This document shows, piece by piece, positions 43,092-51,366 of a stretch of 64,000 bases of DNA. Below the pieces are notes generated by a model that worked only from the letters and a program-made list of their open reading frames with translations, ran no database searches and had not been told where the DNA came from. Location: positions 310,001 to 374,000 of the forward strand of contig CAWIBX010000006.1 of assembly GCA_963834405.1 (NCBI GenBank). The letters run 5' to 3'. Source of the stretch: Bog-473 sp963834405. Its GTDB lineage: Bacteria > Actinomycetota > Acidimicrobiia > Acidimicrobiales > RAAP-2. The position numbers were made by a program, and so were the translations under genes. Numbering within the stretch: the stretch's first letter is position 1; the number at the start of each line of letters is the position of its first letter.

Positions 43092-44084
43092 TCAGTACGC
43101 GGCGTTGTTCTCGAAGTAACGCCGGGGCACGTCCGCCAGCATCGTCTCGATCTGGGCATCGGTCACGCCGCGTTCACGGATGTAGGGCAGGACGTCGTCG
43201 TGGATGTGCAGGTAGTTCCACTGCGTCATCAAGGCAAGAATGTTGGGGTCGATCATGTCGATGTAACACGCGGCGTCGTGGGCGAGGACCATGCGGTCCG
43301 CGTAGCCGCGCCGACACATCTCGATCAGCGTGTCAGCCCGTGTCTCGAAGGTCGTCTCGACGTTGATGCCAAACCGGTCCATGCCGAGAATGAATCCTGC
43401 ATCGGCCAGCGCGCTCAGGTGTTCCACGTCATTGCTGTCGCCTGAGTGGCCGAGGACGACACGGGTCGGGTCGACGCCCTCCTCGCCGCAGAGCAACTTC
43501 TGAACTTCAAGCCCGTTTTGGGAGCCCGGATGGGTGTGGACGGTGATGGGCGCACCGGTCTGACGGTGGGTCCGCGCCACGGCGCGCATGACCCGGGCCA
43601 CGCCGTCGGTCATGCCCTTGTGGTCAATGGCGCACTTCAGAAAGGCGGCCTTGACGCCGGTGTCGGCGATGCCCTCGGTGATGTCGCCGACGAACATGTC
43701 CACCATGGGGTCCGGAACGTCCATGCCCAGGGCAGCCGAAAGCGCGGGGCCGCGGTAGTAGAAGAAGAACGGGATCTGGTCGTAGGTGTAGCACCCGGTC
43801 GCAGCGACGATGTTGAGCTCCGGCACCTGCTCGGCGATGCGCTGGATCCGCGGGACGTAGCGGCCGAGCCCCACGACGGTGGGATCCGCGATGCTGCGGA
43901 TCCCCTGGGCGGCGAGGGCCTTGAGCTTGCCGACGGCGTCGGCGACCCGGTCGTCCTCGCTGCCCCATTCGGACGGGTAGTTCCGTTGCACATCAGCATC
44001 GAGGACGAAGACGTGCTCGTGCATGTAGGTGGGCCCGAGGTCGGCGGTGTCGATCGGACCCCGGACCGTCTCAACCGTTGCCAT
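43092..44084 (-). CDS. Phosphotriesterase-like lactonase
   Basis: 330 residues, an amidohydrolase-fold metal enzyme. All expected ligands are visible: HxH in YMHEHVFVLD, the bridging Lys in AAFLKCAIDHKG, His in ITVHTHPGSQ, His in VVLGHSGDSNDVEHL and the catalytic Asp in MVLAHDAACY. The wording GHSGDSND and TGCYTYDQIPFF fits PTE-like lactonases (PLL) that open N-acyl-homoserine lactones or other lactones better than true organophosphate hydrolases. A ribosome-binding AAGGAG lies upstream. It diverges from a truncated nitronate monooxygenase gene. Confidence 0.9.
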   Translation of the reverse strand: MATVETVRGPIDTADLGPTYMHEHVFVLDADVQRNYPSEWGSEDDRVADAVGKLKALAAQGIRSIADPTVVGLGRYVPRIQRIAEQVPELNIVAATGCYTYDQIPFFFYYRGPALSAALGMDVPDPMVDMFVGDITEGIADTGVKAAFLKCAIDHKGMTDGVARVMRAVARTHRQTGAPITVHTHPGSQNGLEVQKLLCGEEGVDPTRVVLGHSGDSNDVEHLSALADAGFILGMDRFGINVETTFETRADTLIEMCRRGYADRMVLAHDAACYIDMIDPNILALMTQWNYLHIHDDVLPYIRERGVTDAQIETMLADVPRRYFENNAAY

Positions 44085-44232
44085 CTCCCTTGCTCCTTCT
44101 GCTCACCGCTCGGCCGCCGAGACTCTATTGAGACGCCATCCGGCACGCCGGATATGCTGGCAGGTGCGAGGGTCTCGCGGCCGCAGCGTGGTTGCCGACC
44201 ACAGGTGGGTGGCGGTTCGAGCGATAGTGACT

Positions 44233-45135
44233 ATGACTCTTACTTACGGCGCCCGCCGGCGCCGCCGGCGCCGCCGGTACCGCCGCGAGGACTGCGAATG
44301 GATTCAGCGGGAACTGCACCTCGTCACTGCAGCTACGGAAGCGACGGAGAAGCCGTGGGGAATCGGCTTCCAGGCGTGGTCGGCGACGGAAGAGGCGGTG
44401 GCGTTATCCCTGACCTTCGAACCCGCCGCCGTCATGCTGTCCTTCGGCGACCCACGGCGGCTCGCCGCGCCCGTGGCCGACGCGGGGATCCCGTTGATCA
44501 TTCAGGTGACCGTCCTCGGCGAGACGGAACGCGCGCTTGAGCTCGGTGCCGCGGTCATCGTGGCGCAGGAAATGGAAGCCGGGGGTCACAGTGGCGGAAG
44601 GGCGACGTTGCCGTTCGTCCCCGCCGTGGTCGACCTGGCCGGGACGACCCCCGTGCTCGCCGCGGGCGGGATCGCCGACGGGCGCGGTCTCGCGGCGGCG
44701 CTCATGCTCTGCGCAGCGGGGGCTCTCCTCGGCACACGATTTCAGGCAACCCCCGAGGCGCTCGTCTCGCCCCAGACGGCGCAGGCGATCGTCGACCACC
44801 GGGGCGAGGACACTGAGAAGACACGGCTGTTCGACATCGCGGGTCGCCGCGCCCCGTGGCCTTCCGACTATGCCGCCCGGGTCCTGCGCAACGAGTTCCT
44901 GGAGCGATGGCGCGGGCGGGAGGACGTCCTCGACTCGGACGACGACGCCAAACGCCGTTTCCAGGAGGCCGTCGACACAAAGGACGCGTCGGCCGTCCCG
45001 ATCTGGGCGAGCGAGGCCATCGATCTCATCGGCTCCGTCGTGCCGGCGGCAGAACTCGTCGAGCGGATCGTCCGCTCGGCTCACGATGTCATGGCGCGCA
45101 CGGCGGGCGTGCTCGAACCCGGCTCGACCGGTTGA
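44233..45135 (+). pseudogene. Nitronate monooxygenase, N-terminal part missing
   Basis: The last ~285 residues are a clear FMN-dependent nitronate monooxygenase (2-nitropropane dioxygenase): PWGIGFQAWS, AAVMLSFGDPRRLAAPVADA, IVAQEMEAGGHSGGRATLPF (catalytic-His region), ATPVLAAGGIADGRGL-like TPVLAAGGIADGRG and LMLCAAGALLGTRFQATPEA. The usual first ~45 residues (the first barrel strand with the PMAGG loop that holds FMN) are absent; in their place is a GCCGGC-repeat stretch coding mostly Arg (44,249-44,280). Thus it is a 5'-truncated gene, possibly a nonfunctional remnant. It diverges from the lactonase gene. Confidence 0.72.
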
Positions 45136-45148
45136 GCGCGAGCGGCTC

Positions 45149-45574
45149 CTACGCGGGTTGTCCGGCGAGCTGCTCCAGCGTCCGGACGAGGTCGGTGAAC
45201 CGTTCGGCGCCGAGTTCGGCGACGAACGTGTCCTCGGTCGCCTGGACGGCCTCCCCGATGATGGTTGAGGCCCGCCGGCCCTTCCGCGTGAGCAACAGGT
45301 CCGTCCGGCGGCGATCGGCCTCATTGGGCTTTCGTTCGACGAGCCCCGCCGTCACGAGAGCGTCGACAAGCTTCGAGACGGCCTGCTTGCTGATTCCCAT
45401 CTCGCGTATCAGCTGGCTGGCGTCGGTGGCGCCCCGCGCCAGGCTCATCAGCGCCCAGAACCCGGGCTGGGGCAACGCTTCGTACCCGTTTTCCTCCAGG
45501 CGCTGCCTGATGGCGGCCCGGTAGCGCTGGTTCGAGCGGCGGAGCAGCCAGGGCAGGGTTGGCGAGTTAGTCAT
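45149..45574 (-). CDS. MarR-family transcriptional regulator
   Basis: 141 residues. The winged helix is IREMGISKQAVSKLVDALVT, AGLVERKPNEADRRRTDLLL, and the flanking helices LPWLLRRSNQRYRAAIRQRL and EAVQATEDTFVAEL form the dimer. A perfect palindrome (GTCTATCATATAGAC) and a TTGACA box are directly upstream, between this gene and the divergent small membrane gene, so autoregulation and control of that gene are likely. Nitronate monooxygenase ends 14 bases away, convergent. Confidence 0.9.
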   Translation of the reverse strand: MTNSPTLPWLLRRSNQRYRAAIRQRLEENGYEALPQPGFWALMSLARGATDASQLIREMGISKQAVSKLVDALVTAGLVERKPNEADRRRTDLLLTRKGRRASTIIGEAVQATEDTFVAELGAERFTDLVRTLEQLAGQPA

Positions 45575-45585
45575 TCTAGTTGACA

Positions 45586-45600
45586 GTCTATCATATAGAC
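45586..45600. promoter_or_regulatory. MarR operator palindrome overlapping a promoter
   Basis: GTCTAT-CAT-ATAGAC is a perfect 6-3-6 palindrome. It directly follows TTGACA (45,580-45,585), and TAAGCT at 45,604-45,609 with an 18-base spacer would serve as -10 for the rightward gene at 45,649. A MarR dimer here would occlude this promoter and the marR start region. Confidence 0.65.
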
Positions 45601-45648
45601 CAATAAGCTTGGGGCGATAGGTCGAAAAATAAGGAGCAAGGAGCCCTG

Positions 45649-45888
45649 ATGCCCTACGGCAGCGGTCCCGTCATCCGGCAAGCCATGCAGCATGCGACCC
45701 CGTGGCAGCGCTATCTCATCGCCGTGGCCATGGTCGTGCTCGGTGTCGTGCTCGTGCTCGTCGGGCACGTCGCCGGCGGCCTGCTGGCCGTGGCCGGCGT
45801 CCTGTTGCTCTTTCGCATGATCCGCTATCGCCCACGCCGGAGACAGGGCGCGGCGGCTGCAGCGACGCAGGAGGGCGTTCGGCCCTGA
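45649..45888 (+). CDS. Small two-helix membrane protein
   Basis: 79 residues after an AAGGAGCAAGGAG site. RYLIAVAMVVLGVVLVLVGH and VAGGLLAVAGVLLLFRMI are two membrane helices; the tail is basic (RYRPRRRQG). No family recognised. It lies in front of, and probably coupled to, the RCC1-repeat lipoprotein gene, and is likely under the divergent MarR regulator. Confidence 0.72.
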   Translation: MPYGSGPVIRQAMQHATPWQRYLIAVAMVVLGVVLVLVGHVAGGLLAVAGVLLLFRMIRYRPRRRQGAAAAATQEGVRP

Positions 45889-47087
45889 CTGCGCCCTCGC
45901 CGCGTGCCGCCGTCGTCGCCGGCGTGCTGGTCCTCACCGCCATGGTGCTGGCCGCCTGTGGGGGCCCTAGCCGCAGCGGCTCGGCGAGGCCGACAACGAC
46001 GTCTTCCACGGTCTACCGCTGGGGCGTGGTCGGCAACAGAGGCGCGATCACCCAACTGGAGCTGGACAAGCCGACCGTCGTCGCAGGAATAAAAGGCACC
46101 ATCGTGCAGATCGCCACGTCGAACTCCGATGGCTACGCCCTCACCTCGACCGGCGCCGTGTTCGCCTGGGGAGTCAACAGCTACGGCGAACTCGGGGACG
46201 GACACCTCACGCCCTACGAGACGAAGGCGGTCGAGGTGGACTTCCCCGCCGGCGTCACGATCACGTCGCTCCCCAACCCCATGCCCTTCGACGCCGGGCT
46301 AGCCATCGACTCGACGGGTCACGTCTGGGGCTGGGGCCTCAACGGAGTCGACGACCTCTGCCTCTCCGGCCTCGTCGAATCGAGACCCCAGCAGCTTCCG
46401 CTGACCGGCGTGACCCTCGCCACCGGCGCCCGTACCCACGCCCTCTTCGATTCCCACGGCACCGTCTATGCGTGCGGGGACAGCGATGCCGGCGAGCTGG
46501 GCGACGGCTTGACCACCACTGCCAGCACGCCGACCCCGGTCGTCGGATTGCCGAACGGCCTGAAGGTCACCGCGCTCACGTCCTCGTGGGAGGGATCGGG
46601 GGCGCTGCTCGCCAACGGCAGTTACTACAACTGGGGCTACAACGCGGCGGGCCAACTCGGCAACGGTTCGACCGCCAACAGTGCCGTGCCCGTCAAGGTC
46701 GCGTTGCCAGGCCCCGTGACGCAGGTGTTCCAGGGCGGGAGCGGGGCGAAGAACGGCCAGACAATCGCCATCCTGAAGAACGGCGCTGTCTGGGCGTGGG
46801 GCAACAACGACCGGGGGCAGCTGGGCCTCGAATCCCGGACCGACTCCCACGTGCCGGTGCCGGTGCACGTCCCGAAGAACGTCCGCTTCGTCAAGGTGAC
46901 CTCGGGCGGCTACGCCAGCTACGCCATCGACTCGAGCGGACGGCTGTGGGCTTGGGGCGACAACCGGAGCGGGCAACTCGGCACCGGATCGGGCACACGA
47001 CTGGCGACGCTTCCGGTCGACGTCGGCCTCCGTCTCACCCAAGTGTCGTCCACGGCGCAGAACGTCGCCGGATTCGGGCGACGTTGA
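45885..47087 (+). CDS. Lipoprotein with RCC1-type propeller repeats
   Basis: About 400 residues. A signal peptide with lipobox (VLTAMVLAACGG) precedes seven RCC1-like blades: VYRWGVVGN, AVFAWGVNSYGELGDG, HVWGWGLNGVDDL, TVYACGDSDAGELGDG, SYYNWGYNAAGQLGNG, AVWAWGNNDRGQLGLE, RLWAWGDNRSGQLGTG. These form a seven-bladed surface propeller, probably a binding protein. No ATG or GTG starts the signal peptide properly; the best fit is CTG 45885, 10 bases after an AGGAGG site and overlapping the stop of the upstream gene (CTGA). Start uncertain. Confidence 0.78.
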   Translation: MTAPSPRAAVVAGVLVLTAMVLAACGGPSRSGSARPTTTSSTVYRWGVVGNRGAITQLELDKPTVVAGIKGTIVQIATSNSDGYALTSTGAVFAWGVNSYGELGDGHLTPYETKAVEVDFPAGVTITSLPNPMPFDAGLAIDSTGHVWGWGLNGVDDLCLSGLVESRPQQLPLTGVTLATGARTHALFDSHGTVYACGDSDAGELGDGLTTTASTPTPVVGLPNGLKVTALTSSWEGSGALLANGSYYNWGYNAAGQLGNGSTANSAVPVKVALPGPVTQVFQGGSGAKNGQTIAILKNGAVWAWGNNDRGQLGLESRTDSHVPVPVHVPKNVRFVKVTSGGYASYAIDSSGRLWAWGDNRSGQLGTGSGTRLATLPVDVGLRLTQVSSTAQNVAGFGRR

Positions 47088-47090
47088 GGT

Positions 47091-48149
47091 TCAACCCACG
47101 GAGGGCAACACCACGCTGCATTGCACCGGCTGGGCGCTTCCGGGGTCGAGGGCGTTGAGGATGTCCTGGGCCACGTTGGGGTCGGCGGCCACTGACAGGT
47201 GGTCGGCCAGATCCTGCGGGCACTGATCCTGGACCAGGATGTTGTCCACAGAGATGTCCGTCGCCGTGTTCGCACAGGCGGGGTTGATGAAGTCGCTCGT
47301 GGGGGGCTGTACCAACTCGTCGTAGTCGGTGGCGATAGAGGTGTAGGCCACGCCGTCGACCGCCGCACCGTCGACCGGGCAGGTAGCCGCCTCTCCGGGG
47401 CTTGCGGCCGGGTGGGCAGCGTCGAGTGCCTCCATCCACGAGGACGTGGGGAGGAATTCCAGACAGGACGCGCAGAAGGAGCTCAGGTAGCCGGTGAACG
47501 CCGTGCTGTAGCCGTAGGCCTGGGCGAGCTGGTAGAGCCAGGAGACTCCCCAAAAGGTGGTGCCGTGCATGACGCCCGAGAGGGCGACGAAGTGCGCCAC
47601 GACCGCGTTGCCGCCGTCGTACTTGAGGTACCAGTCGGGCATCGTCCCGCCCTCGGAGTGCCCGACGATGTCGACCTTCTTGACGCCGGTCGCGGCGAGG
47701 ACCTGGTCGACGAAGCCCGCGAGGGCCTGGGCGCTCTGCGTCATGTCACTGAGCCCGCCGATCTGGCTCAAGAATCCGGGGGCGGTGGCGACATTGCCGT
47801 AGGTGAAGGAGTAGACGCAGTAACCGTTGTCGGCCAGGTACGGCGAGATCGCCCCCCAGTTGTCGTTCTGATCGGCGGCCAGTCCGTGGACGAGGATCAC
47901 CGGATCGGGATGGGCCGCGGAGGGCCGGCACGGCAGGTCCGAACCGGGCGGCGCGACGCCCGGGCCCTCCGTTGCGGCCGCCTGGATCGCGTCGGCGAGG
48001 AAATCCCACTGCACCGGATAGGGCGACGACGTCGACTGTGCCGTCGTGGACGAGCCGGCCTGCGCCGCGTCGGCCAGACCGGGGACGAGCACGGCGAGGA
48101 GGAGCGCGCATGCCACCAATCCCGACCGCGTCCGCCCGCGTCGCACCAC
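47091..48149 (-). CDS. Secreted triacylglycerol lipase/esterase
   Basis: 352 residues from GTG 48149; a signal peptide (VACALLLAVLVPGLADAAQA) is cleaved near residue 30. Alpha/beta hydrolase: DPVILVHGLAADQNDNWG is the oxyanion strand, and VDIVGHSEGGTMPDWYLKY the GHSxG nucleophile elbow. VDGVAYTSIATDYDELVQPP and LADHLSVAADP hold the likely acid and His. Four Cys suggest two disulfides (CASCLEF, CPVDG, CANT, CPQD). The style matches extracellular lipases of the EstA/LipA class-2 group. It converges with the RCC1 gene. Confidence 0.87.
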   Translation of the reverse strand: MVRRGRTRSGLVACALLLAVLVPGLADAAQAGSSTTAQSTSSPYPVQWDFLADAIQAAATEGPGVAPPGSDLPCRPSAAHPDPVILVHGLAADQNDNWGAISPYLADNGYCVYSFTYGNVATAPGFLSQIGGLSDMTQSAQALAGFVDQVLAATGVKKVDIVGHSEGGTMPDWYLKYDGGNAVVAHFVALSGVMHGTTFWGVSWLYQLAQAYGYSTAFTGYLSSFCASCLEFLPTSSWMEALDAAHPAASPGEAATCPVDGAAVDGVAYTSIATDYDELVQPPTSDFINPACANTATDISVDNILVQDQCPQDLADHLSVAADPNVAQDILNALDPGSAQPVQCSVVLPSVG

Positions 48150-48389
48150 GAGAGTCTGGCACGGCGTCCGGCGTCGGGCCAAGCGCGAAAGGTTGCACGG
48201 TGGGTGCGTCAATGCCGACGGGCCCGTCTCCCCCATCGCCGCCGTCAACATCCTACCGCGCGGAGGGGGGCTTCCCACAAGGGCCTCGGTTGTGCTGACA
48301 ATGCTCGCCGCGTGCGCAGCGGTGCGCAGAGCAACTGAACACGGAGTCTGAGAGTCGAGCGAGGAGATGCGGGTGAACGGAGTGCTGCG

Positions 48390-49841
48390 ATGACCGACCG
48401 TGGCGTGGTGATCGCCGGCGGTGGTCCGACCGGGCTGATGCTGGCGGCCGAACTGGCGCTGGCGGGAGTCGACGTCGTCATCGTCGAGCGGCGCGCCAGC
48501 CCGGAGGTCGAAAGCTCACGAGCCGGGGGCCTGCACGCGCGCACCATCGAGGTGCTCGACCAACGCGGCATCGCCGATCGGTTCCTCGCCGAGGGCCAGG
48601 CGATGCAGGTCCAGTCGTTCGCCGGCATCCCGCTGGACATCAGCGACTTCCCCACCCGGCACAACTACGGGCTCGCGCTGTGGCAGCGCCACATCGAACG
48701 CATCCTGGCCACCTGGGTCAACGAACTGGGGGTGCCGATCGCGCGCGAACGCGAGGTGACCGGCTTCACACAGTTCGACACCGGCGTCGGCGTCGAACTG
48801 TCCGACGGCCAGTCAATCCGGGCCGCGTACCTCGTCGGGTGCGACGGTGGACGCAGCGTGGTCCGCAAGGTCGCCGGCATCGACTTTCCCGGGTGGGATC
48901 CGACGACCAGCTGGATGATCGCCGAGTTCGAAGTGGACGAGGAGCCCGCGTTCGGCCTGCGCCCCGGAGGTGGCATCGGACAGCTCGAGGATGGACGGGT
49001 GCGGGTTGCGCTGATGGAGCCGTCCGTCGAACACGCCGGCGAGCCCACCCTGGATGATCTCCGCGAGGCGTTGGTCGCGGTCGACGGGACGGACTACGGG
49101 GTGCACAACCCCACCTGGATCTCCCGCTTCACCGACATGACACGGCAGGCGGCGTCCTACCGCGAGGGGCGGGTGCTCGTCGCAGGCGACGCCGCCCACG
49201 TGCATGCCCCGCATGGCGGACAGGGCCTCAATATCGGCGTGCAGGATGCCGTGAACCTCGGATGGAAGCTGGCCCAGGTGGTCGACGGGACATCACCGGC
49301 GACACTTCTCGACACCTATCACGCCGAGCGGCATCCGGTCGGCGCCCGCGTGCTGCACAACACCATGGCGCAGAGGGCACTCGGCGGCACCGACGAGCGC
49401 ACCGAGGCATTGCGCGAGACCGTGACCGAGCTGCTGAGCATGGAAGAGCCCCGCAAGCGGATCGCCGGCATGATCAGTGGGCTCGACATCCACTACGACC
49501 TCGGGGGCGGACACCCGCTCGTCGGGCGCCGCATGCCAGACCACGACCTGGTCATCGCCGGCGGCCCGCGTCGCGTGTTCACCCTGCTGCACGGGGCCAG
49601 GCCCGTGCTGTTGAACCTTGGCCGGCCCGGAGGGTTCGACATCAGGCCGTGGGCGGCTCGGGTGCAGCTCGTTGACGCGTCGTACGCCGGGGGTTGGGAG
49701 ATCCCGGTGCTCGGCGAGGTCGCTGCGCCCACCGCCGTGTTGATCAGGCCCGACGGGCACGTCGCCTGGGTGGGAGAGCTCGTCGACTCCGGGCTCCCGG
49801 ACGCGCTGACGACCTGGTTCGGAGCTGCCGGTCCTCCGTAG
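48390..49841 (+). CDS. FAD-dependent aromatic hydroxylase, rifampicin-monooxygenase-like
   Basis: 483 residues. Class A flavoprotein monooxygenase: VVIAGGGPTGLMLAAELALA (GxGxxG), LVGCDGGRSVVRK (DG motif) and RVLVAGDAAHVHAPHGGQGLNIG (GD motif with the ligand loop). The C-terminal domain is thioredoxin-like (GRPGGFDIRPWAARV, VLIRPDGHVAWVGE). This combination is close to Rox/Iri rifampicin monooxygenases and to polyketide hydroxylases. Resistance is possible but cannot be inferred without comparison. No biosynthesis cluster is nearby, which favours a detoxification role. Confidence 0.85.
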   Translation: MTDRGVVIAGGGPTGLMLAAELALAGVDVVIVERRASPEVESSRAGGLHARTIEVLDQRGIADRFLAEGQAMQVQSFAGIPLDISDFPTRHNYGLALWQRHIERILATWVNELGVPIAREREVTGFTQFDTGVGVELSDGQSIRAAYLVGCDGGRSVVRKVAGIDFPGWDPTTSWMIAEFEVDEEPAFGLRPGGGIGQLEDGRVRVALMEPSVEHAGEPTLDDLREALVAVDGTDYGVHNPTWISRFTDMTRQAASYREGRVLVAGDAAHVHAPHGGQGLNIGVQDAVNLGWKLAQVVDGTSPATLLDTYHAERHPVGARVLHNTMAQRALGGTDERTEALRETVTELLSMEEPRKRIAGMISGLDIHYDLGGGHPLVGRRMPDHDLVIAGGPRRVFTLLHGARPVLLNLGRPGGFDIRPWAARVQLVDASYAGGWEIPVLGEVAAPTAVLIRPDGHVAWVGELVDSGLPDALTTWFGAAGPP

Positions 49842-49866
49842 CGCGAGGGAGCGCGGGTCGCTGCTC

Positions 49867-50301
49867 CTACTCCCCGAGCCCGTACAGCGACTCATGCAGG
49901 GCGGCCCAGCTCTCGTTGCCGATCGGCCCGTCTCCTATCGCGGTGCCCACCACGACGGCAATACGGTCGGGATCGTGCCCGACCACTGCCTTCCAGGTGG
50001 CGTTGTCGGTGATTCTCCGATCGAGAGACTTCCTCTGCTCGAGGGCCCGTTCGATCCGTTCGAGCTCCGCCGGGGCCACCTCCAAGACGAAGGCTCGAAT
50101 GCCGATGTGCCGCGCACCCGCGCTGCGGCCGCTCGTGCCGAAGGCCCGCAAGACCAGGACCTGAGGTTCCTCACTACCGGGCGCACTGAGCGCCGCGAGC
50201 TGATCGCGCTTGGAGAGCACCGTGAAGCCAAAGACGTCGCCGTAGAACTCGATCGATCCGTCGAGGTCCGAAACGTTCACCACCACGCTTTGGAAGATCA
50301 T
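49867..50301 (-). CDS. VOC family protein
   Basis: 144 residues. IFQSVVVNVSDLDGSIEFYG and DVFGFTVLSKRDQLAALS open module 1; RHIGIRAFVLEVAPAELERI starts module 2. In the second half the usual PDGN loop is replaced by GHDPDRIAVVVG, so metal ligands are unclear. It converges on the flavoprotein gene. Function unknown. Confidence 0.8.
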   Translation of the reverse strand: MIFQSVVVNVSDLDGSIEFYGDVFGFTVLSKRDQLAALSAPGSEEPQVLVLRAFGTSGRSAGARHIGIRAFVLEVAPAELERIERALEQRKSLDRRITDNATWKAVVGHDPDRIAVVVGTAIGDGPIGNESWAALHESLYGLGE

Positions 50302-50342
50302 GTCGGCTCCGTCTGGCCTTGCGGCGGCTCACTCGAAGGGAT

Positions 50343-50570
50343 TCAGCTCGGGATCCAGGCTAAGGGAGTGCCCCACGAGAATGCCACCGTGATGGAGGCC
50401 CACCGCTGCGCCTCCCGGTCTGCGGCCAGGCCGGCGACGTGACCGTCCCCGCGCAGCAACTCCTGGCCGGCGAGGCCGAGGCTCGTGAGTCGGGCGCCTG
50501 TGGTCCCCGGACGGATGGCGAGAAGTCCCTTCGGCGGAGGCGTAGGTTTATGTGTGACAACCGGTTCCAT
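50343..50570 (-). CDS. Small protein of unknown function
   Basis: 75 residues from ATG 50570 with GGAG nine bases upstream. Codon third positions are strongly G/C from about codon 15 to the end, as expected for a real gene here, though the first codons are not. No recognisable domain; sequence includes GLAGQELLRGDGHVAGLAAD and a Trp-rich end. It may be a gene fragment. Confidence 0.4.
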   Translation of the reverse strand: MEPVVTHKPTPPPKGLLAIRPGTTGARLTSLGLAGQELLRGDGHVAGLAADREAQRWASITVAFSWGTPLAWIPS

Positions 50571-50596
50571 TGACGTTCACTCCGGGAGGGCTCTCC

Positions 50597-50656
50597 TTGG
50601 GCAGGTTGACGCTGTCGGAGCTGGTGGCTCGCAGCGGGGTCCCAGCCAGCACCGCG
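50597..50656 (+). pseudogene. Possible N-terminal remnant of a MerR-like regulator
   Basis: From TTG 50597, preceded by GGGAGGG, the frame reads GRLTLSELVARSGVPASTAG, which is the first helix-turn-helix of MerR-type or similar regulators (LTIxELAxRxGVPxST). Similarity then stops and the frame becomes Arg/Ser-rich. If real, the gene is cut off after about 20 codons. Low confidence. Confidence 0.3.
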
Positions 50657-50750
50657 GGCCGCCCTGAGCAACTGAGTTCTCGACGGCCTCGAGCGAGCAC
50701 TGGGCCTCTGTCGCTGAGCGTGCGCTCCGGCCGTCACGCCAGGCTCCCGC

Positions 50751-51221
50751 TCAAGGAACGACCAACTCGGAAAGATGGCTCAACGAGTTGTCCAGATGAT
50801 CGGGGGCGAAGGGTGGGAACTTCACCTCTAGACGCTCGGGCTCCGGTACCCCGGACCAATCGTAAGTGAGCTTCACCTCGGTCTCGGACGGTCCAAGCGG
50901 AGCCAGGTCGTAGCGCCAGACCCAGCCGTCGAAGCGGAGGCTGCCATCGCCTGAGTCGTAGCCCGGCTCCCAGGAGATGGCACTTGGCGGATCGAACACT
51001 TGGACTCGATTGAACATCTCGTAATTCCCATTCGGATGGCCCGGGTGATACATACCCATGCGGAAGATCTGTCCTGACTCCGTCAGAGGCTGGCTCTCGT
51101 AGGGATCGCGGACCCAACCCGTGCCGTCAATCGCAGCGTGTTTCGCGGGGTCGGCGAGGACCGCGAAGATGGCGTCAGCTGGGGCCTTGATGACGGTGCT
51201 CGCTCTGATGGTCGTGCTCAT
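50751..51221 (-). CDS. SRPBCC (START-like) family protein
   Basis: 156 residues from ATG 51221. TTIRASTVIKAPADAIFAVLADPAKHAAID is the N-terminal strand and helix of polyketide-cyclase/START-like proteins; GNYEMFNRVQVFDPPSAISWEP and FDGWVWRYDLAPLGPSETEV are the central sheet. It can bind a hydrophobic ligand in a helix-grip cavity. It lies just outside the tRNA remnant, on the same strand. Confidence 0.85.
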   Translation of the reverse strand: MSTTIRASTVIKAPADAIFAVLADPAKHAAIDGTGWVRDPYESQPLTESGQIFRMGMYHPGHPNGNYEMFNRVQVFDPPSAISWEPGYDSGDGSLRFDGWVWRYDLAPLGPSETEVKLTYDWSGVPEPERLEVKFPPFAPDHLDNSLSHLSELVVP

Positions 51222-51273
51222 AGGCGGCTGGCACCTCCTGCTTAGTCTCCCATTCTCTTCTCCGCCGGGCGGC

Positions 51274-51300
51274 AAAAGGGCCGGTCCACTAAACCGGCCC
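51274..51300 (-). terminator. Rho-independent terminator after the tRNA remnant
   Basis: Read on the minus strand: GGGCCGGT - TTAGTGG - ACCGGCCC followed by TTTT. An eight-base GC stem, a seven-base loop and a T-run. It lies 17 bases beyond the 3' end of the tRNA-like remnant, as expected for the terminator of the original tRNA gene, and also serves the operon ending at 51,355. Confidence 0.75.
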
Positions 51301-51316
51301 TGACCTGCGGGGCTCT

Positions 51317-51366
51317 TGGCGGCATGGCGAGGATTTGAACTTCCGACTTTCGGATTACGAAACCAG
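51317..51366 (-). tRNA. 3'-half remnant of a tRNA, Thr(CGT)-like (probable att site)
   Basis: On the minus strand 50 bases fall exactly on tRNA positions 27-76: anticodon loop TTCGTAA (CGT, Thr), five-base variable loop, T-loop G-TTCAAAT-C with the GTTCRANNC consensus, and the end CCATGCC-G-CCA. No D-arm or 5' acceptor strand precedes it. Some stem pairs no longer match (for example 31-39, 52-62), so it is decayed. A terminator follows. Such 3'-halves mark the distal end of elements that integrate into tRNA genes; the intact gene should lie to the right, beyond the window. The tRNA-Thr identity is inferred. Confidence 0.5.

Noticed and set aside
44249..44290. GCCGGC repeat as a regulatory or recombination site
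   Set aside because: Short GC-repeat tracts are common in this composition; noted only as the place where the nitronate monooxygenase 5' end is lost.
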